Assembly (NCBI GenBank): GCA_030680175.1
Contig: JAUXWO010000015.1
Coordinates: 1-64,000 of the forward strand
Length of the DNA: 64,000 bases
Direction of reading: 5' to 3'
Source: Vicinamibacterales bacterium
GTDB taxonomy: Bacteria > Acidobacteriota > Vicinamibacteria > Vicinamibacterales > UBA2999
Shown here: positions 21,037 through 32,822 of the stretch, one piece after another
Layout: every line of letters starts with the position of its first letter
Numbering within the stretch: the stretch's first letter is position 1
Notes under the pieces: model-generated
The model's database searches: none
What the model was told of the DNA's origin: nothing
The model's input: only the letters and a program-made list of their open reading frames with translations
Program-made: the position numbers and the translations under genes

Positions 21037-22970
21037 GACACCCTCCAGCAGGTCGCCACCGCCACCCGTTCCATCTGAATCGCATCGGTCGGACAGCGCA
21101 TCACGCACAGCGCGCACCGGATGCAGCGGTCCTCGTCCTTGACGATCGCGGAATGCGCGTGGAGATCGACGCCGGCGCCCAGCGCGTCGGCGATCAGGTG
21201 GTCGATCTCCGTCGTGGCCGCCACCTCGCTCAGCGGCACGAGCTTTAGGCACTCGGTGGGACACACGTCGACGCACCCCCCGCAGAGGATGCAGCGCGTG
21301 CCGTCGAACACCGGCGTGACGCCGCAGTCGAGGCACCGCGACGCCTCGCGCATGGCCTGCCCCGCGTCGAACCCGAGTTCGACCGTCGCCTCCGGCGCCT
21401 CGAGGCGCGCATCCGGTTCCCGCAAGGGCACACTCTGGCGCCGGATCGACTCGTAGCCGCGCTCGCGCCGGTAGCCCGGAAGCGGCAGGTGCGAGGTGAC
21501 GGAGGCGGCGTGCAGGGTGTGACCGGTGATGTGCGCGTAGACGGCACGCGCCGCGGCCTTGCCGGATGCCACCGCATCGATGAGAAGGCGCGTGCCGTGC
21601 GCGAGGTCTCCCGCGACGAACACGCCCGGGGCGGTGGTCGCGAGCGTCGCCGGGTCCACCTTCGGCCACCCCGGCCGGGCCATCTCGACGTCCGAGCCGC
21701 CGGTGGCGAGGAAGTCCGTCACCGGTGACTGCCCGACCGCGAGCAGGACCGTGTCGCAGCCCAGCATCTGGCGGTCCCCGTCGTCGAAGACCGGCGCGAA
21801 GCGTCGGGCCTCGTCGTACACCTGGAGGCAGCGGCGGACGGCCAGGCCCTTGACCCGGCCCTGGGCATCGCGCACGACGGCGACCGGCCCCCAGCCGTTG
21901 AGGCGCTCGACGCCCTCTTCGTCCCCTTCGGTGATCTCGACCGTGTCGGCCGGCATCTCCTCGAGGCCCTCGAGGGAGATCAGCCGCACCCGGGTGGTCC
22001 CGGCCAGGCGGGCGGCGGTGCGCGCGGTGTCGGAGGCGATCTGCCGGACGACGGTGCGCGCCACGTCGTAGGCCACGTTGCCGCCCCCCACGACGACGAC
22101 GTCGTGACCGATGTCGAGCGATGTCCCGAGCGCGACGGCGCGCAGCAGGTCGACGCCACCGTACACGCGCGGGCCCGGCTCGCCGGGAAGGCCCAGTCCC
22201 CGGGACGCCTTGGCGCCCACCGCGATGATCACGGCGGCGAAGTCCCGGCGGAGGTCGGCAAACGTGACGTCGACGCCGACCTCGACCCCGCACCGGATCT
22301 CCACGCCGAGCGCCTCGATGACCGCCACTTCCCTCGCGATCAGCTCGCGCGGCAGCCGGTAGGCGGGCACCCCGACCGACAGCATGCCGGCGGCCACCGG
22401 CTCCCGCTCGAACACCACCGGCCGGAAGCCGCAGAGCGCCAGGTCGTGCGCGGCGGACAGGCCCGCCGGGCCGGCGCCGATGATGGCGACGCGCTCGGCG
22501 TCTCCGCGCATCAGCCGCCGATCGATGCCCGCGCGCAGCAGGGCTGCCAGCTCATCCGGGCTGGCCACGACCGAGGGTACATAGTGATGAAGGTCGTGGA
22601 GAATCGCGTCCGTGGGCCGTGCCTCCGGTCCGGCGACGTCGCACGCAAACCGCTTCAACGCCCGAATCGCGATGGGCCGATCAACCCCGACGAACTGCCC
22701 ATCGTCATCGACCCGCGGTACGCGGCCGCGACGGCAGGCGGCTTCACACGGGGCGCCGCAGATGCGGCCGCAGATGGAGGCGAACGGGTTCGGCCCGCGC
22801 GCAATCAGGTACGCGTCCTCGAAGCGCCCCTCGGCGATGGCGCGCACGTAGCCGCGCGCATCGGTGTGCACAGGGCACGCCTGCTGGCAGGAGATCAGGC
22901 CTGCGTGATACCCATCGCCCGGAACCGCCACCTGGAGAGGCTGCATGCCGTCGGCCCTCGATGCGGCCAT
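21033..22970 (-). CDS. FAD- and NAD(P)-binding oxidoreductase with three FeS regions (GltD-like)
   Basis: A 645-residue protein. The N-terminal cysteine region CQQACPVHTDARGYV...CGRICGAPCEAAC is the GltD-type cluster domain. An FAD site GAGPAGLSAAHDL follows near 160 and a second dinucleotide site GGGNVAYDVA near 300. The C terminus adds two ferredoxin-like [4Fe-4S] motifs (CILCGGCVDVCP, CIRCALCVMRCP). It is probably cytoplasmic and would move electrons between NAD(P)H, ferredoxin and the quinone/cytochrome b module encoded next. It is the first gene of the operon, directly downstream of the 34-bp palindrome. An alternative start at 22946 exists. Confidence 0.8.
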   Translation of the reverse strand: MAASRADGMQPLQVAVPGDGYHAGLISCQQACPVHTDARGYVRAIAEGRFEDAYLIARGPNPFASICGRICGAPCEAACRRGRVPRVDDDGQFVGVDRPIAIRALKRFACDVAGPEARPTDAILHDLHHYVPSVVASPDELAALLRAGIDRRLMRGDAERVAIIGAGPAGLSAAHDLALCGFRPVVFEREPVAAGMLSVGVPAYRLPRELIAREVAVIEALGVEIRCGVEVGVDVTFADLRRDFAAVIIAVGAKASRGLGLPGEPGPRVYGGVDLLRAVALGTSLDIGHDVVVVGGGNVAYDVARTVVRQIASDTARTAARLAGTTRVRLISLEGLEEMPADTVEITEGDEEGVERLNGWGPVAVVRDAQGRVKGLAVRRCLQVYDEARRFAPVFDDGDRQMLGCDTVLLAVGQSPVTDFLATGGSDVEMARPGWPKVDPATLATTAPGVFVAGDLAHGTRLLIDAVASGKAAARAVYAHITGHTLHAASVTSHLPLPGYRRERGYESIRRQSVPLREPDARLEAPEATVELGFDAGQAMREASRCLDCGVTPVFDGTRCILCGGCVDVCPTECLKLVPLSEVAATTEIDHLIADALGAGVDLHAHSAIVKDEDRCIRCALCVMRCPTDAIQMERVAVATCWRVS

Positions 22971-22986
22971 CCTGTCCCAGGCGCAA

Positions 22987-23020
22987 CCTGGGCGGTATGA
23001 CCGCGGTCATACCGCCCAGG
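22987..23020. promoter_or_regulatory. Perfect 34-bp palindrome upstream of the respiratory operon
   Basis: The half-site CCTGGGCGGTATGACCG is followed immediately by its exact complement, giving a 34-bp perfect palindrome centred between 23003 and 23004. It lies 17 bp before the first codon of the FAD oxidoreductase gene and 40 bp after the uspA stop. The inner GGTATGACC/GGTCATACC looks like a dimeric regulator site. The absence of a loop and of a T-tract argues against a simple terminator of uspA. Confidence 0.7.
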
Positions 23021-23059
23021 CGGAAGCACGATGGGGCGGCGCGGCGCCGGACGAAGCCG

Positions 23060-23503
23060 TCAGCTCCGCAGACGCCGCACCGAAACCACCGGGCACGAGG
23101 CGTGTCTGAGCACACGCTCGGTGACGCTGCCCACCCACAGCCGCTCGACCGCCCCTCGCCCGTGGGTGCCCATCACGATCATGTCCACACCATGGCCGTC
23201 GGCGTACGCCAGGATCTTCTCGGCCGGCGATCCGATCTCGACACTGACCTGGACGTCCAGCGCCTTTCGCTCGGCGGGCGGCGACAGCGCCTCCAACTGG
23301 GCGCGAGCGTCGGCTTCAATCCGCTCGAGCATCTGCGGCAGGTACGCCTGCTCCACACCCCACCCGAGCGTGACGGGGTCCGTGAGCACGTGGATGAGAT
23401 GCAGCGACGCGCCAAAGGCCTTGGCGAGCGTCACGCCGTAGGCCTTGGCTTCGAGCGAGGCGTCGCTGAAGTCAGTGGGCACAAGGATGGTAGTCGGCTT
23501 CAT
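23060..23503 (-). CDS. Universal stress protein, UspA family
   Basis: A 147-residue single-domain Usp. The N-terminal strand/loop ILVPTDFSDAS carries the conserved Asp, and the C-terminal nucleotide-binding motif GTHGRGAVERLWVGSVTERV fits the G-2x-G-9x-G(S/T) pattern of ATP-binding members. Such proteins often accompany anaerobic or respiratory gene clusters. Here it reads in the same direction as the molybdenum enzyme operon and lies 89 bp upstream. A GGAG site lies close before the ATG. Co-regulation with the operon is a guess based on position. Confidence 0.85.
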   Translation of the reverse strand: MKPTTILVPTDFSDASLEAKAYGVTLAKAFGASLHLIHVLTDPVTLGWGVEQAYLPQMLERIEADARAQLEALSPPAERKALDVQVSVEIGSPAEKILAYADGHGVDMIVMGTHGRGAVERLWVGSVTERVLRHASCPVVSVRRLRS

Positions 23504-23685
23504 TGGTCTCTCCAGTCAGGCGTACGCCTCCACGCACCACCTCGACCGTCCCGTGGGACAGCGCGGGTGGCGCCGGTGGCTCCCCTCGTTGACATCGCCA
23601 AGGAGCAAAGCCTGTACCAGTGGGAATCAGGAACAACCCCGGTGATGCGTGATGCAGTCGCCGGGGTACCGGTAGTGCCGGCGGA

Positions 23686-23691
23686 TAGGAT
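23686..23691 (+). promoter_or_regulatory. -10 box of mgtE
   Basis: TAGGAT lies 23 nt before the mgtE ATG, leaving room for a short leader that contains an AGGAAGGA ribosome binding site. No clear -35 box. Confidence 0.4.
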
Positions 23692-23714
23692 GAAGGACAG
23701 GAAGGACCATCATC

Positions 23715-25073
23715 ATGACGCCAGCGATCCCGACACCTCAGGCGATCGTCCAGATGCTGACCGACCGGCGCTGGGCCGATCTGCGAGCCACACTCGCCCG
23801 CCTGCCGGCGCCCGAGATCGCAGATCTGCTTCGGGCCCTCGGCACACCGGACCGCAGCGTCCTCTTTCGAGCCCTCAGCCGCGAGCCGGAAGCGGAGGTG
23901 TTCGCGCATCTGACCTCGGCCGAGCAGGATGCGTTGCTCCGCGAGCTGACCGACGACGAGACCCGGTCCCTCCTGGCCAACCTCCCGCCGGACGATCGGA
24001 CCCACCTGCTGGAGGAAATGCCGGGGCGGGTAACGCAGCGGCTCGTCAACCTGCTGTCTCAGGCGGACCTCCGCGAGGCCCGTGAGCTCCTCGGTTACCC
24101 GGACGAGAGCGTCGGCCGCCTGATGACCCCCGACTACGTCGCCATTCGACCGGCGTGGACGGTCGATGAGGCCATCGCGCACGTGAGGCAGCGCGGCACC
24201 GACTCGGAAACGATCGACGTGGTGTATGTCGTCGATGCCGACTGGCGGCTCGTGGACGAAATCGAACTCCGTCGCCTCATCCTTGCTGAGCCGGCCACGA
24301 TGGTCGAGGGCATCATGGACCACTCCTTCGTGAGCGTCCCGGCTGGCGCGGACCGGGAGGAGGCCGTCCGGCTCATGACCCGCTACGGGCTTTCCGTGCT
24401 CCCGGTCGTCGATTCCCAGGGCGTCCTGCTCGGCATCGTGACGGTCGACGATGCCTTGAGCGTCGCCGAGGAGGAAGCGACCGAGGACTTCCATCGCGTG
24501 GGGTCGGTGGGCCCCCTGCACATGAGCCTCAAGGACGCGTCCCTCGGCCTGCTCTACCGCCGCCGAATCGGCTGGCTGCTGACGCTGGTGCTCGTCAACA
24601 TCTTCTCGGGCGCCGGCATCGCCTATTTCGAGAACACCATCGCGGCGACCGTGGCACTCGTGACCTTCCTTCCCCTGCTGATTGACAGCGGCGGCAACGC
24701 GGGCTCGCAGTCGGCGACGCTCGCCATCCGGGCGCTGGCCACCGGGGATGCGGTCGCCCGGGACTGGCTCCGGCTCGTCACACGGGAGCTGGCCACCGCG
24801 ATGCTGATCGGCCTGACGATGGCCGGGGCCGTGTCGCTGCTGGGCGTGATCCGTGCACCCGAGATCGTCCCTGTCGTCGCCGTGACGATGCTGGTGGTGG
24901 TGGTGGCTGGGAGCCTGCTGGGACTGTCCCTGCCGTTTGTGTTCACCAGGGTGGGCTGGGATCCGGCCACTGCCAGCGGCCCCCTGATCACCTCGATGGC
25001 GGACATCCTGGGGGTATTCGTCTACCTTTCGGTCGCCACCTGGTATCTCGGCGCGACGCTGGCGTCCGGCTGA
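23715..25073 (+). CDS. mgtE: MgtE-type magnesium transporter
   Basis: A 452-residue channel-like Mg2+ transporter with the standard order: an N-terminal superhelical domain (about 1-130), two CBS domains (about 135-260) and five membrane helices (about 280-450). The pore signature is present (SGGNAGSQSATLAIRALATGD). In the family, Mg2+ binding between the N and CBS domains closes the pore when cytoplasmic Mg2+ is high; acidic residues in that region are consistent with this. A strong AGGAAGGA site precedes the ATG. Confidence 0.92.
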   Translation: MTPAIPTPQAIVQMLTDRRWADLRATLARLPAPEIADLLRALGTPDRSVLFRALSREPEAEVFAHLTSAEQDALLRELTDDETRSLLANLPPDDRTHLLEEMPGRVTQRLVNLLSQADLREARELLGYPDESVGRLMTPDYVAIRPAWTVDEAIAHVRQRGTDSETIDVVYVVDADWRLVDEIELRRLILAEPATMVEGIMDHSFVSVPAGADREEAVRLMTRYGLSVLPVVDSQGVLLGIVTVDDALSVAEEEATEDFHRVGSVGPLHMSLKDASLGLLYRRRIGWLLTLVLVNIFSGAGIAYFENTIAATVALVTFLPLLIDSGGNAGSQSATLAIRALATGDAVARDWLRLVTRELATAMLIGLTMAGAVSLLGVIRAPEIVPVVAVTMLVVVVAGSLLGLSLPFVFTRVGWDPATASGPLITSMADILGVFVYLSVATWYLGATLASG

Positions 25074-25191
25074 GCTCGAGACACGGCGCCCGCAGGTCTC
25101 GGCGCGGCGCGCAAGGCGCCTGCCGAGCTGAGTGGCGGTCGCGGGGCCGGGAGGACAGCGCGAACCGGCGGGCGCGCGGAAGTGAACCGGG

Positions 25192-26190
25192 TCAGACGCC
25201 GGTGCGCCGCCCGCCTTCGAGCACGTGGGCCATCCACCGCGACTGCGGCGACTGCTCGAGGCCGATCTTGATGGCCATCGTGATGGGCACCGAGAGCAGC
25301 GCGCCGGCGATGCCCCAGACCCAGCCCCAGACGATCACCGACAGCAGCACGGCCAGCGGCGACAGCCGCAGGCGCTGTCCGAGCAGCGTCGGTTCGAGCA
25401 GCGAGCCGAAGCCGATGTTGATGCCGATGTAACCGGCCACGGTCAGGGCGGAGGCGCCCGGGCCGAACTGGATGAGCGCCAGCAGCGCCGGCGGCACCGC
25501 CGCCAGAATCGATCCGAACGTCGGGATGTAGTTCAGCAGGAACGCCAGCAGGCCCCAGAGCAGGGCGAAGTCGATCCCCAGGAACACGCACCAGGTCCAG
25601 GCGGCCAGCCCCGTCATCAGGCTGATGCCGGACTTCACCCAGAGATAGGTCTGCAGGTCGCTGATGAATCCGGCCAGGGTGCGGCGCTGGGACTCGGTGA
25701 GGATGCGCTGCCGCAGCTCGAAGACGTTGGCGGCTTCCGCCAGGACGAACGCGGACACGATCACCACGATGAAGGCGACCGACAGCAGGGTGACGACGCC
25801 GGAGAGGGTCGCCAGGATCAGCTCGAGGGCGCGCGCCGGGTCGGCGAACGCCGTCAGCGCGGTCGTCTCGACGTTGTTCTTTTCCAGCCACGCGAAGGCC
25901 GAGGCGGTCATGGCCCTGAGGCGGGCTTCGTAACCGGGCACGGCCGAGGCGAACTGCCGGACCGCGGCGACCACGAGCAGGCTGGGCCCGGCCAGCGCCG
26001 ACAGGATGGCCACGACCGTCAGGAACACGGCCGGCACGATGTGGAGGCGGAACCGCTGGAGGAGCCGGACCAGGGGAAAGCTGAGCAGCGCGAGGAAGAT
26101 GGCAAGGACGAGCGGAATCATCACGGCCGAGGTGGCGCGCAGCCCCGCCCCGATCACCACCAGGCTGGCCACCCCGACGAGGACTCGCAT
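25192..26190 (-). CDS. AI-2E family transporter (PerM/YdiK type)
   Basis: This 332-residue membrane protein has about seven to eight hydrophobic segments in the AI-2E family layout. Two N-terminal helices are followed by a soluble stretch (about 80-150), and then the conserved C-terminal block YIPTFGSILAAVPPALLAL, GYIGINIGFGSLLEPTLLGQRL and VWGWVWGIAGALLSVPI. Members are variously linked to autoinducer-2 export or Na+/H+ antiport; the name is a family label only. The ATG at 26190 is preferred over longer extensions because hydrophobic sequence starts there. TATTCT lies 9 nt upstream. Confidence 0.85.
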   Translation of the reverse strand: MRVLVGVASLVVIGAGLRATSAVMIPLVLAIFLALLSFPLVRLLQRFRLHIVPAVFLTVVAILSALAGPSLLVVAAVRQFASAVPGYEARLRAMTASAFAWLEKNNVETTALTAFADPARALELILATLSGVVTLLSVAFIVVIVSAFVLAEAANVFELRQRILTESQRRTLAGFISDLQTYLWVKSGISLMTGLAAWTWCVFLGIDFALLWGLLAFLLNYIPTFGSILAAVPPALLALIQFGPGASALTVAGYIGINIGFGSLLEPTLLGQRLRLSPLAVLLSVIVWGWVWGIAGALLSVPITMAIKIGLEQSPQSRWMAHVLEGGRRTGV

Positions 26191-26224
26191 CACCTTCCCA
26201 GAATACCGAAGAACACGGCCCGGG

Positions 26225-26719
26225 CTAGACGGAACTGCGCGGCACGTCGCGGGCCGCCACCGGCCGCCACATCCAGACGGTGTCACGGCGGCCACACATC
26301 TTCTCGACCGCGCCGTCGAGCCCGCGCCAGATGTCGCGGAGGGGGATCCAGACGGTGGCCCACTGCGGCCGGGCCTTGAGCGCCGGCTCGAGCGATGCGT
26401 GGATGCCGCGCACGGCGAGCGCCAGCGGCGCGGCGGACTTCCACGCGCGGACGAGGTCGTCACGGAGATAGGTGAGGACGACGCGGCCGAGCCACGGCGA
26501 GGTGCCGTCGGCTTCCAGCGCGAGCGCGAGGCGGACGAGCGCGACGTCGAGCGGTCCGAACAGGCGCGTCTGCCCCTGCGTGCGACGCGGCAATTCCGTG
26601 CCGAGGCCACCGGTGACGAGCAGGTAGCGCACGCGCCGCGCGGTGCATGGACGTCCCGACAGCTCCTCGACGAGCGTCGCGACCTCCGCGGCGGTGAGCG
26701 CCTTCAGCGGCGAGGCCAT
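26225..26719 (-). CDS. Small protein with MerR-like helix-turn-helix region
   Basis: A 164-residue protein. The N terminus (KALTAAEVATLVEELSGRPCTARRVRYLLVTGGL, residues 6-39) looks like a winged-helix/MerR-type DNA-binding helix pair, followed by GQTRLFGPLDVALVRLAL as in MerR-like proteins. The C-terminal half contains several Trp residues and no recognised domain. It has a GAGGAG ribosome site. A GACAA-TTGTC palindrome over its own -35 box suggests autoregulation. It is transcribed towards the AI-2E gene, 34 bp away, and may be co-transcribed with it. No target is assigned. Confidence 0.55.
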   Translation of the reverse strand: MASPLKALTAAEVATLVEELSGRPCTARRVRYLLVTGGLGTELPRRTQGQTRLFGPLDVALVRLALALEADGTSPWLGRVVLTYLRDDLVRAWKSAAPLALAVRGIHASLEPALKARPQWATVWIPLRDIWRGLDGAVEKMCGRRDTVWMWRPVAARDVPRSSV

Positions 26720-27168
26720 CGCACGGGACTCCTCATACCTGCACGACGGTATACGGACGACAAGTATTTGTCAATCGTTGTTCGGTCCCTGCGCTGCGCA
26801 TCGTCGCACCGAACTGCACGCCCGGCTCTCGCCGCGTGGCGTGGCACCGGACGGCGTCTGCAGGACGCCTGAGCGACGGCGCGCCACCCGGCTGCCGCGG
26901 CCGGACGCGTCCGTGGAGGCCAGACGGACGCCGCTGCAGGACGTGTCGCCGTGGGCAAGGGGCCGTGTGCGCGGGCGCTCACGAGGCTGCCCACTGCCGG
27001 GCAAGGTTCGTCTTTTGTTCTCCCAGTCTTCAACCAACGGCTTCAAATTTCCGTATTGCCGTGGTAACCTCCTCCGGTCCCGGCTCCGATACGAAAGGCA
27101 CGTCTGGCGTTCACCTCCGCGACGCATGCGTCGTCGAGGGTGCGCCACGGAAACCGCACACAAAACTG
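26720..27168. other. Divergent intergenic region between the HTH gene and the M23 peptidase gene
   Basis: About 450 bp without a convincing gene. The left end carries the promoter of the HTH gene. Most of the rest is GC-rich without structure. A locally AT-richer patch at about 27005-27075 (with TTTTGTTCT and AAATTTCCGTATT) is the likeliest place for the M23 gene promoter, but no clear pair of boxes is seen. Confidence 0.4.
26746..26774 (-). promoter_or_regulatory. Promoter and palindrome of the HTH gene
   Basis: On the minus strand TTGACA (26774-26769) and TACCGT (26751-26746) are 17 bp apart, about 27 nt upstream of the ATG. A perfect GACAA-n4-TTGTC palindrome (26759-26772) overlaps the -35 box and could be an autoregulatory operator. 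Confidence 0.55.
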
Positions 27169-28092
27169 ATGCGTTCAAAGCGATACACGATCCTGCTCGC
27201 CGACCGGAACACCGGCGTGGTCCGTCGACTGACGATTGGCCTCCGTCCCGCGATCGCCATCGTCTCGGTCGCGATGGGCCTGCCGATGCTGATCGGCCTC
27301 GGTGCAGCGCTCAAGGCGCATGCCGAGGTGGCGGGGTTGTATGCGACGACGAGCCAGCTCGAGTTCGAGAACGCCAACTACCGCGCGACCACCGAAACGC
27401 TGACCGGCCAGATTCAGGGCCTGCAGGCCGCCATGGACGACCTGGGCGCCCGCGCCGCGCTCGACCCGCAGCTGCAGGTCGCGATGGACAAGCTGCCGGC
27501 GATCGTGAAGTCGCGCGCCATGGGCGGCGCGCTCTCCCCCGGCTCCCCGCTTGCGGGCTCGACGACGCCCGGCGTCAACTCCCCGGAAGACACCTTCGGC
27601 CTGCTGCGCGACCTGCTGTCGGGCCTCGAAGCCCGCCTGCGACTCGTCCGCAACGATGTCGACAGGCGCAACGCGCTGGCCGCGGCCACGCCGTCGATCT
27701 GGCCGGTGCATGGCTGGCTGTCGTCAGGGGTGGGCACCCGCGCCGACCCGTTCACCGGTGATCGCGACTACCATCCCGGCCTCGACATCTCCGCCGACCG
27801 CGGGTCTCCGGTCTACGCCACGGCCGACGGGACGGTACGCCACTCGTCCTACCAGGGGGCGTACGGGAACCTGGTGATCGTCGACCACGGCTTCGGCCTC
27901 GAAACGCGCTACGGCCACCTGTCGGCCTTCAAGGTGAAGGCGGGCGACACGGTGAAGCGTGGCGACCTCGTCGGCCTGGTCGGCTCGACCGGCCGCGCGA
28001 CGGGTCCGCATCTGCACTACGAGGTGCGCGTCAACGACCGCATCCTCAACCCGCTGCAGATGCTGCTCGGCCAGCGTCGCTCCGCGGACTAG
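27169..28092 (+). CDS. M23 family metallopeptidase, membrane-anchored
   Basis: This 307-residue protein has a basic start, one transmembrane segment (about residues 24-50), a helical/coiled region (50-180) and a C-terminal LytM/M23 domain. The zinc and catalytic residues are intact: HPGLDIS (His and Asp), RYGHLSAF and GPHLHYEV (HxH). It should cut peptidoglycan cross-links or, like NlpD/EnvC, work with amidases in the periplasm. The ATG at 27169 was chosen as the start of the conserved anchor; no ribosome site is evident. The TAG stop lies inside the first bases of a dispersed repeat. Confidence 0.85.
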   Translation: MRSKRYTILLADRNTGVVRRLTIGLRPAIAIVSVAMGLPMLIGLGAALKAHAEVAGLYATTSQLEFENANYRATTETLTGQIQGLQAAMDDLGARAALDPQLQVAMDKLPAIVKSRAMGGALSPGSPLAGSTTPGVNSPEDTFGLLRDLLSGLEARLRLVRNDVDRRNALAAATPSIWPVHGWLSSGVGTRADPFTGDRDYHPGLDISADRGSPVYATADGTVRHSSYQGAYGNLVIVDHGFGLETRYGHLSAFKVKAGDTVKRGDLVGLVGSTGRATGPHLHYEVRVNDRILNPLQMLLGQRRSAD

Positions 28093-28200
28093 TGGAGTGT
28101 ATCGACTGCAGAGCCACTCCCAGCGCCTCTGCTCCGCCGCGATCCTGCGGGCCGCCCAGCGGGCGGCCCGGTCGTAGATCGTCTACGCCCCTCCACTAGT
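28088..28200. repeat. Small dispersed repeat of about 113 bp, copy 2
   Basis: Perfect 10-bp inverted ends (ACTAGTGGAG at 28088-28097, complement at 28191-28200). The interior AGCGCCTCTGCTCCGCCGCG, GCGGGCCGCCCAGCGGGCGG and CCGGTCGTAGATCGTCTAC matches the copy at 10472-10583. The left end supplies the stop codon of the M23 peptidase gene. The central GGGCCGCCC/GGGCGGCCC part can form a hairpin that may also end transcription. Confidence 0.75.
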
Positions 28201-28218
28201 GCCCACGCCCTCCGTTCC

Positions 28219-28248
28219 TTGACGCCTCTCGTACCGGGGCGCTAACAT
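28219..28248 (+). promoter_or_regulatory. secA promoter
   Basis: TTGACG (28219-28224) and TAACAT (28243-28248) are separated by 18 bp. Transcription would begin near 28255, about 26 nt before the secA ATG. It begins just outside the dispersed repeat. Confidence 0.6.
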
Positions 28249-28280
28249 GGGCGGATACTTCGGTTCGGTCCCTCCAATCC

Positions 28281-31183
<2,903 letters not shown>

Positions 31184-31187
<4 letters not shown>

Positions 31188-32725
31188 CACCCAAGACCGA
31201 GACCTCCGCTCCTGCCTCCCTCGCCCTGCGCCTCGAGACGGCGCTGACCTTCGACGACGTCCTCCTGGTTCCCCGCTATTCGAACGTGCTGCCGGCCCAG
31301 GTGGACGTGACCACGCGGCTGACGCAGCGCATCGCGCTCACCGTGCCAATGCTGAGCGCCGCCATGGACACCGTCACCGAGTCGGAGATGGCGATCGCGA
31401 TGGCGCAGCACGGCGGCCTCGGGGTGATCCACAAGAACCTGCCCATCGAGGAGCAGGCGTCCGAGGTGGACCGGGTCAAGCGGTCCGAGAGCGGGATGAT
31501 CGTCAACCCGATCACCCTCTCGCCGCACCGGCGCATCAGCGAGGCGCTGGAGCTGATGCAGCGCTACCGCATCTCGGGCGTCCCGATCACCGAGGACGGC
31601 AGCAAGGAAGGCCGCCTCGTCGGCATCCTCACCAACCGCGATCTCCGCTTCGAGACCAACGTGACCCGGACGGTCGCCGAGGTGATGACCAAGGACAACC
31701 TCATCACCGTCGCCGTCGGCACCACGCTCGACGAGGCGCGCGAGATCCTGCATCGCCGCAAGGTCGAGAAGCTGCTCGTCGTGGACGCGGATTACCGGCT
31801 GAAGGGCCTCATCACCGTCAAGGACATCCAGAAGGCCATCCGCTACCCGAACGCCTGCAAGGACGACCTCGGCCGGCTGCGGGTCGGGGCGGCGATCGGG
31901 ATTGCCAAGGACACGCTGGAGCGCGCGGCCGCCCTCGTGGCGGCGCACGTGGACGCCCTCGTCGTCGATACCGCGCACGGCCACTCGCAGGGCGTGCTGA
32001 ACATCGTCGAGCAGGTGCGGCTGGCGTTCCCCGACGTGGACATCATCGCCGGCAACGTCGCGACGGCCGAGGCGACCGAGGCGCTGATTGCGCGCGGGGT
32101 GAACGGCGTGAAGGTGGGCATCGGCGCCGGCTCGATCTGCACGACGCGCGTCGTCGCCGGTATCGGGGTGCCGATGGTCTCGGCGGTGCATGAATGCGCG
32201 CAGGCGGCCGCGAAGCACGACGTCCCCGTCATCGCGGATGGCGGCATCCGCTTCTCGGGCGACGTGGTGAAGGCGCTCGCCGTGGGCGCCAGCGCCGTGA
32301 TGATCGGCAACCTCTTCGCCGGCACGGACGAGAGCCCGGGCGAGCTCATCCTGTATCAGGGCCGCACGTTCAAGGAGTACCGCGGGATGGGGTCGATCGG
32401 CGCGATGCGCAAGGGCAGCCGCGACCGCTATTTCCAGGACGACTTCGAGATCGAGAACACGCCGGGGCCGTCAGCCAAGGGCTCGACCGAGAAGCTGGTG
32501 CCGGAGGGCATCGAGGGCCGCGTGGCGCACAAGGGCAGCATGGCCATGGTCGTGCACCAGCTCGTCGGCGGCCTGCGCGCCGGGATGGGCTACTGCGGCG
32601 CGGCGACGATCCCCGACCTGCAGCGCGACGCCCGCATGATCCGCATCACGAACGCCGGCCACCGCGAGAGCCACGTCCACGACGTGACGATCACCAAGGA
32701 AGCCCCGAACTACCGCGTGGAGTAG
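31184..32725 (+). CDS. guaB: Inosine-5'-monophosphate dehydrogenase
   Basis: A 513-residue enzyme oxidising IMP to XMP with NAD+, the rate-limiting step of GTP synthesis. The TIM barrel starts with [17 protein letters not shown]. Two CBS domains follow (about 105-225), and the catalytic loop [15 protein letters not shown] holds the active-site cysteine. [13 protein letters not shown] and the flap YFQDDF...EGRVAHKGS are intact. The gene overlaps secA by 4 bp, an uncommon pairing, and has no separate promoter. The stop codon TAG coincides with the first bases of a palindromic repeat. Confidence 0.96.
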
Positions 32726-32822
32726 GGGTCTGGCACGGTGACACGGGAAAGTGGTGCTGTTTCTGCCACGCCCCTGTGGCAGAAACAGCCTCATTTTCCC
32801 GTGTCACCGTGCCAGACCCCTA
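32723..32822. repeat. Palindromic repeat, GGGGTCTGGCAC-ended family, copy 2
   Basis: A 100-bp element with perfect 28-bp arms (32723-32750 and 32795-32822), a second 13-bp inner stem (32757-32769 with 32776-32788) and a 6-nt loop GCCCCT. The outer ends AGGGGTCTGGCAC are shared with the element at 4025-4169; the interior is unrelated. It lies between the convergent guaB and tsaE genes and includes both stop codons. As RNA it would be a long bidirectional hairpin, possibly ending both transcripts. Confidence 0.85.
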
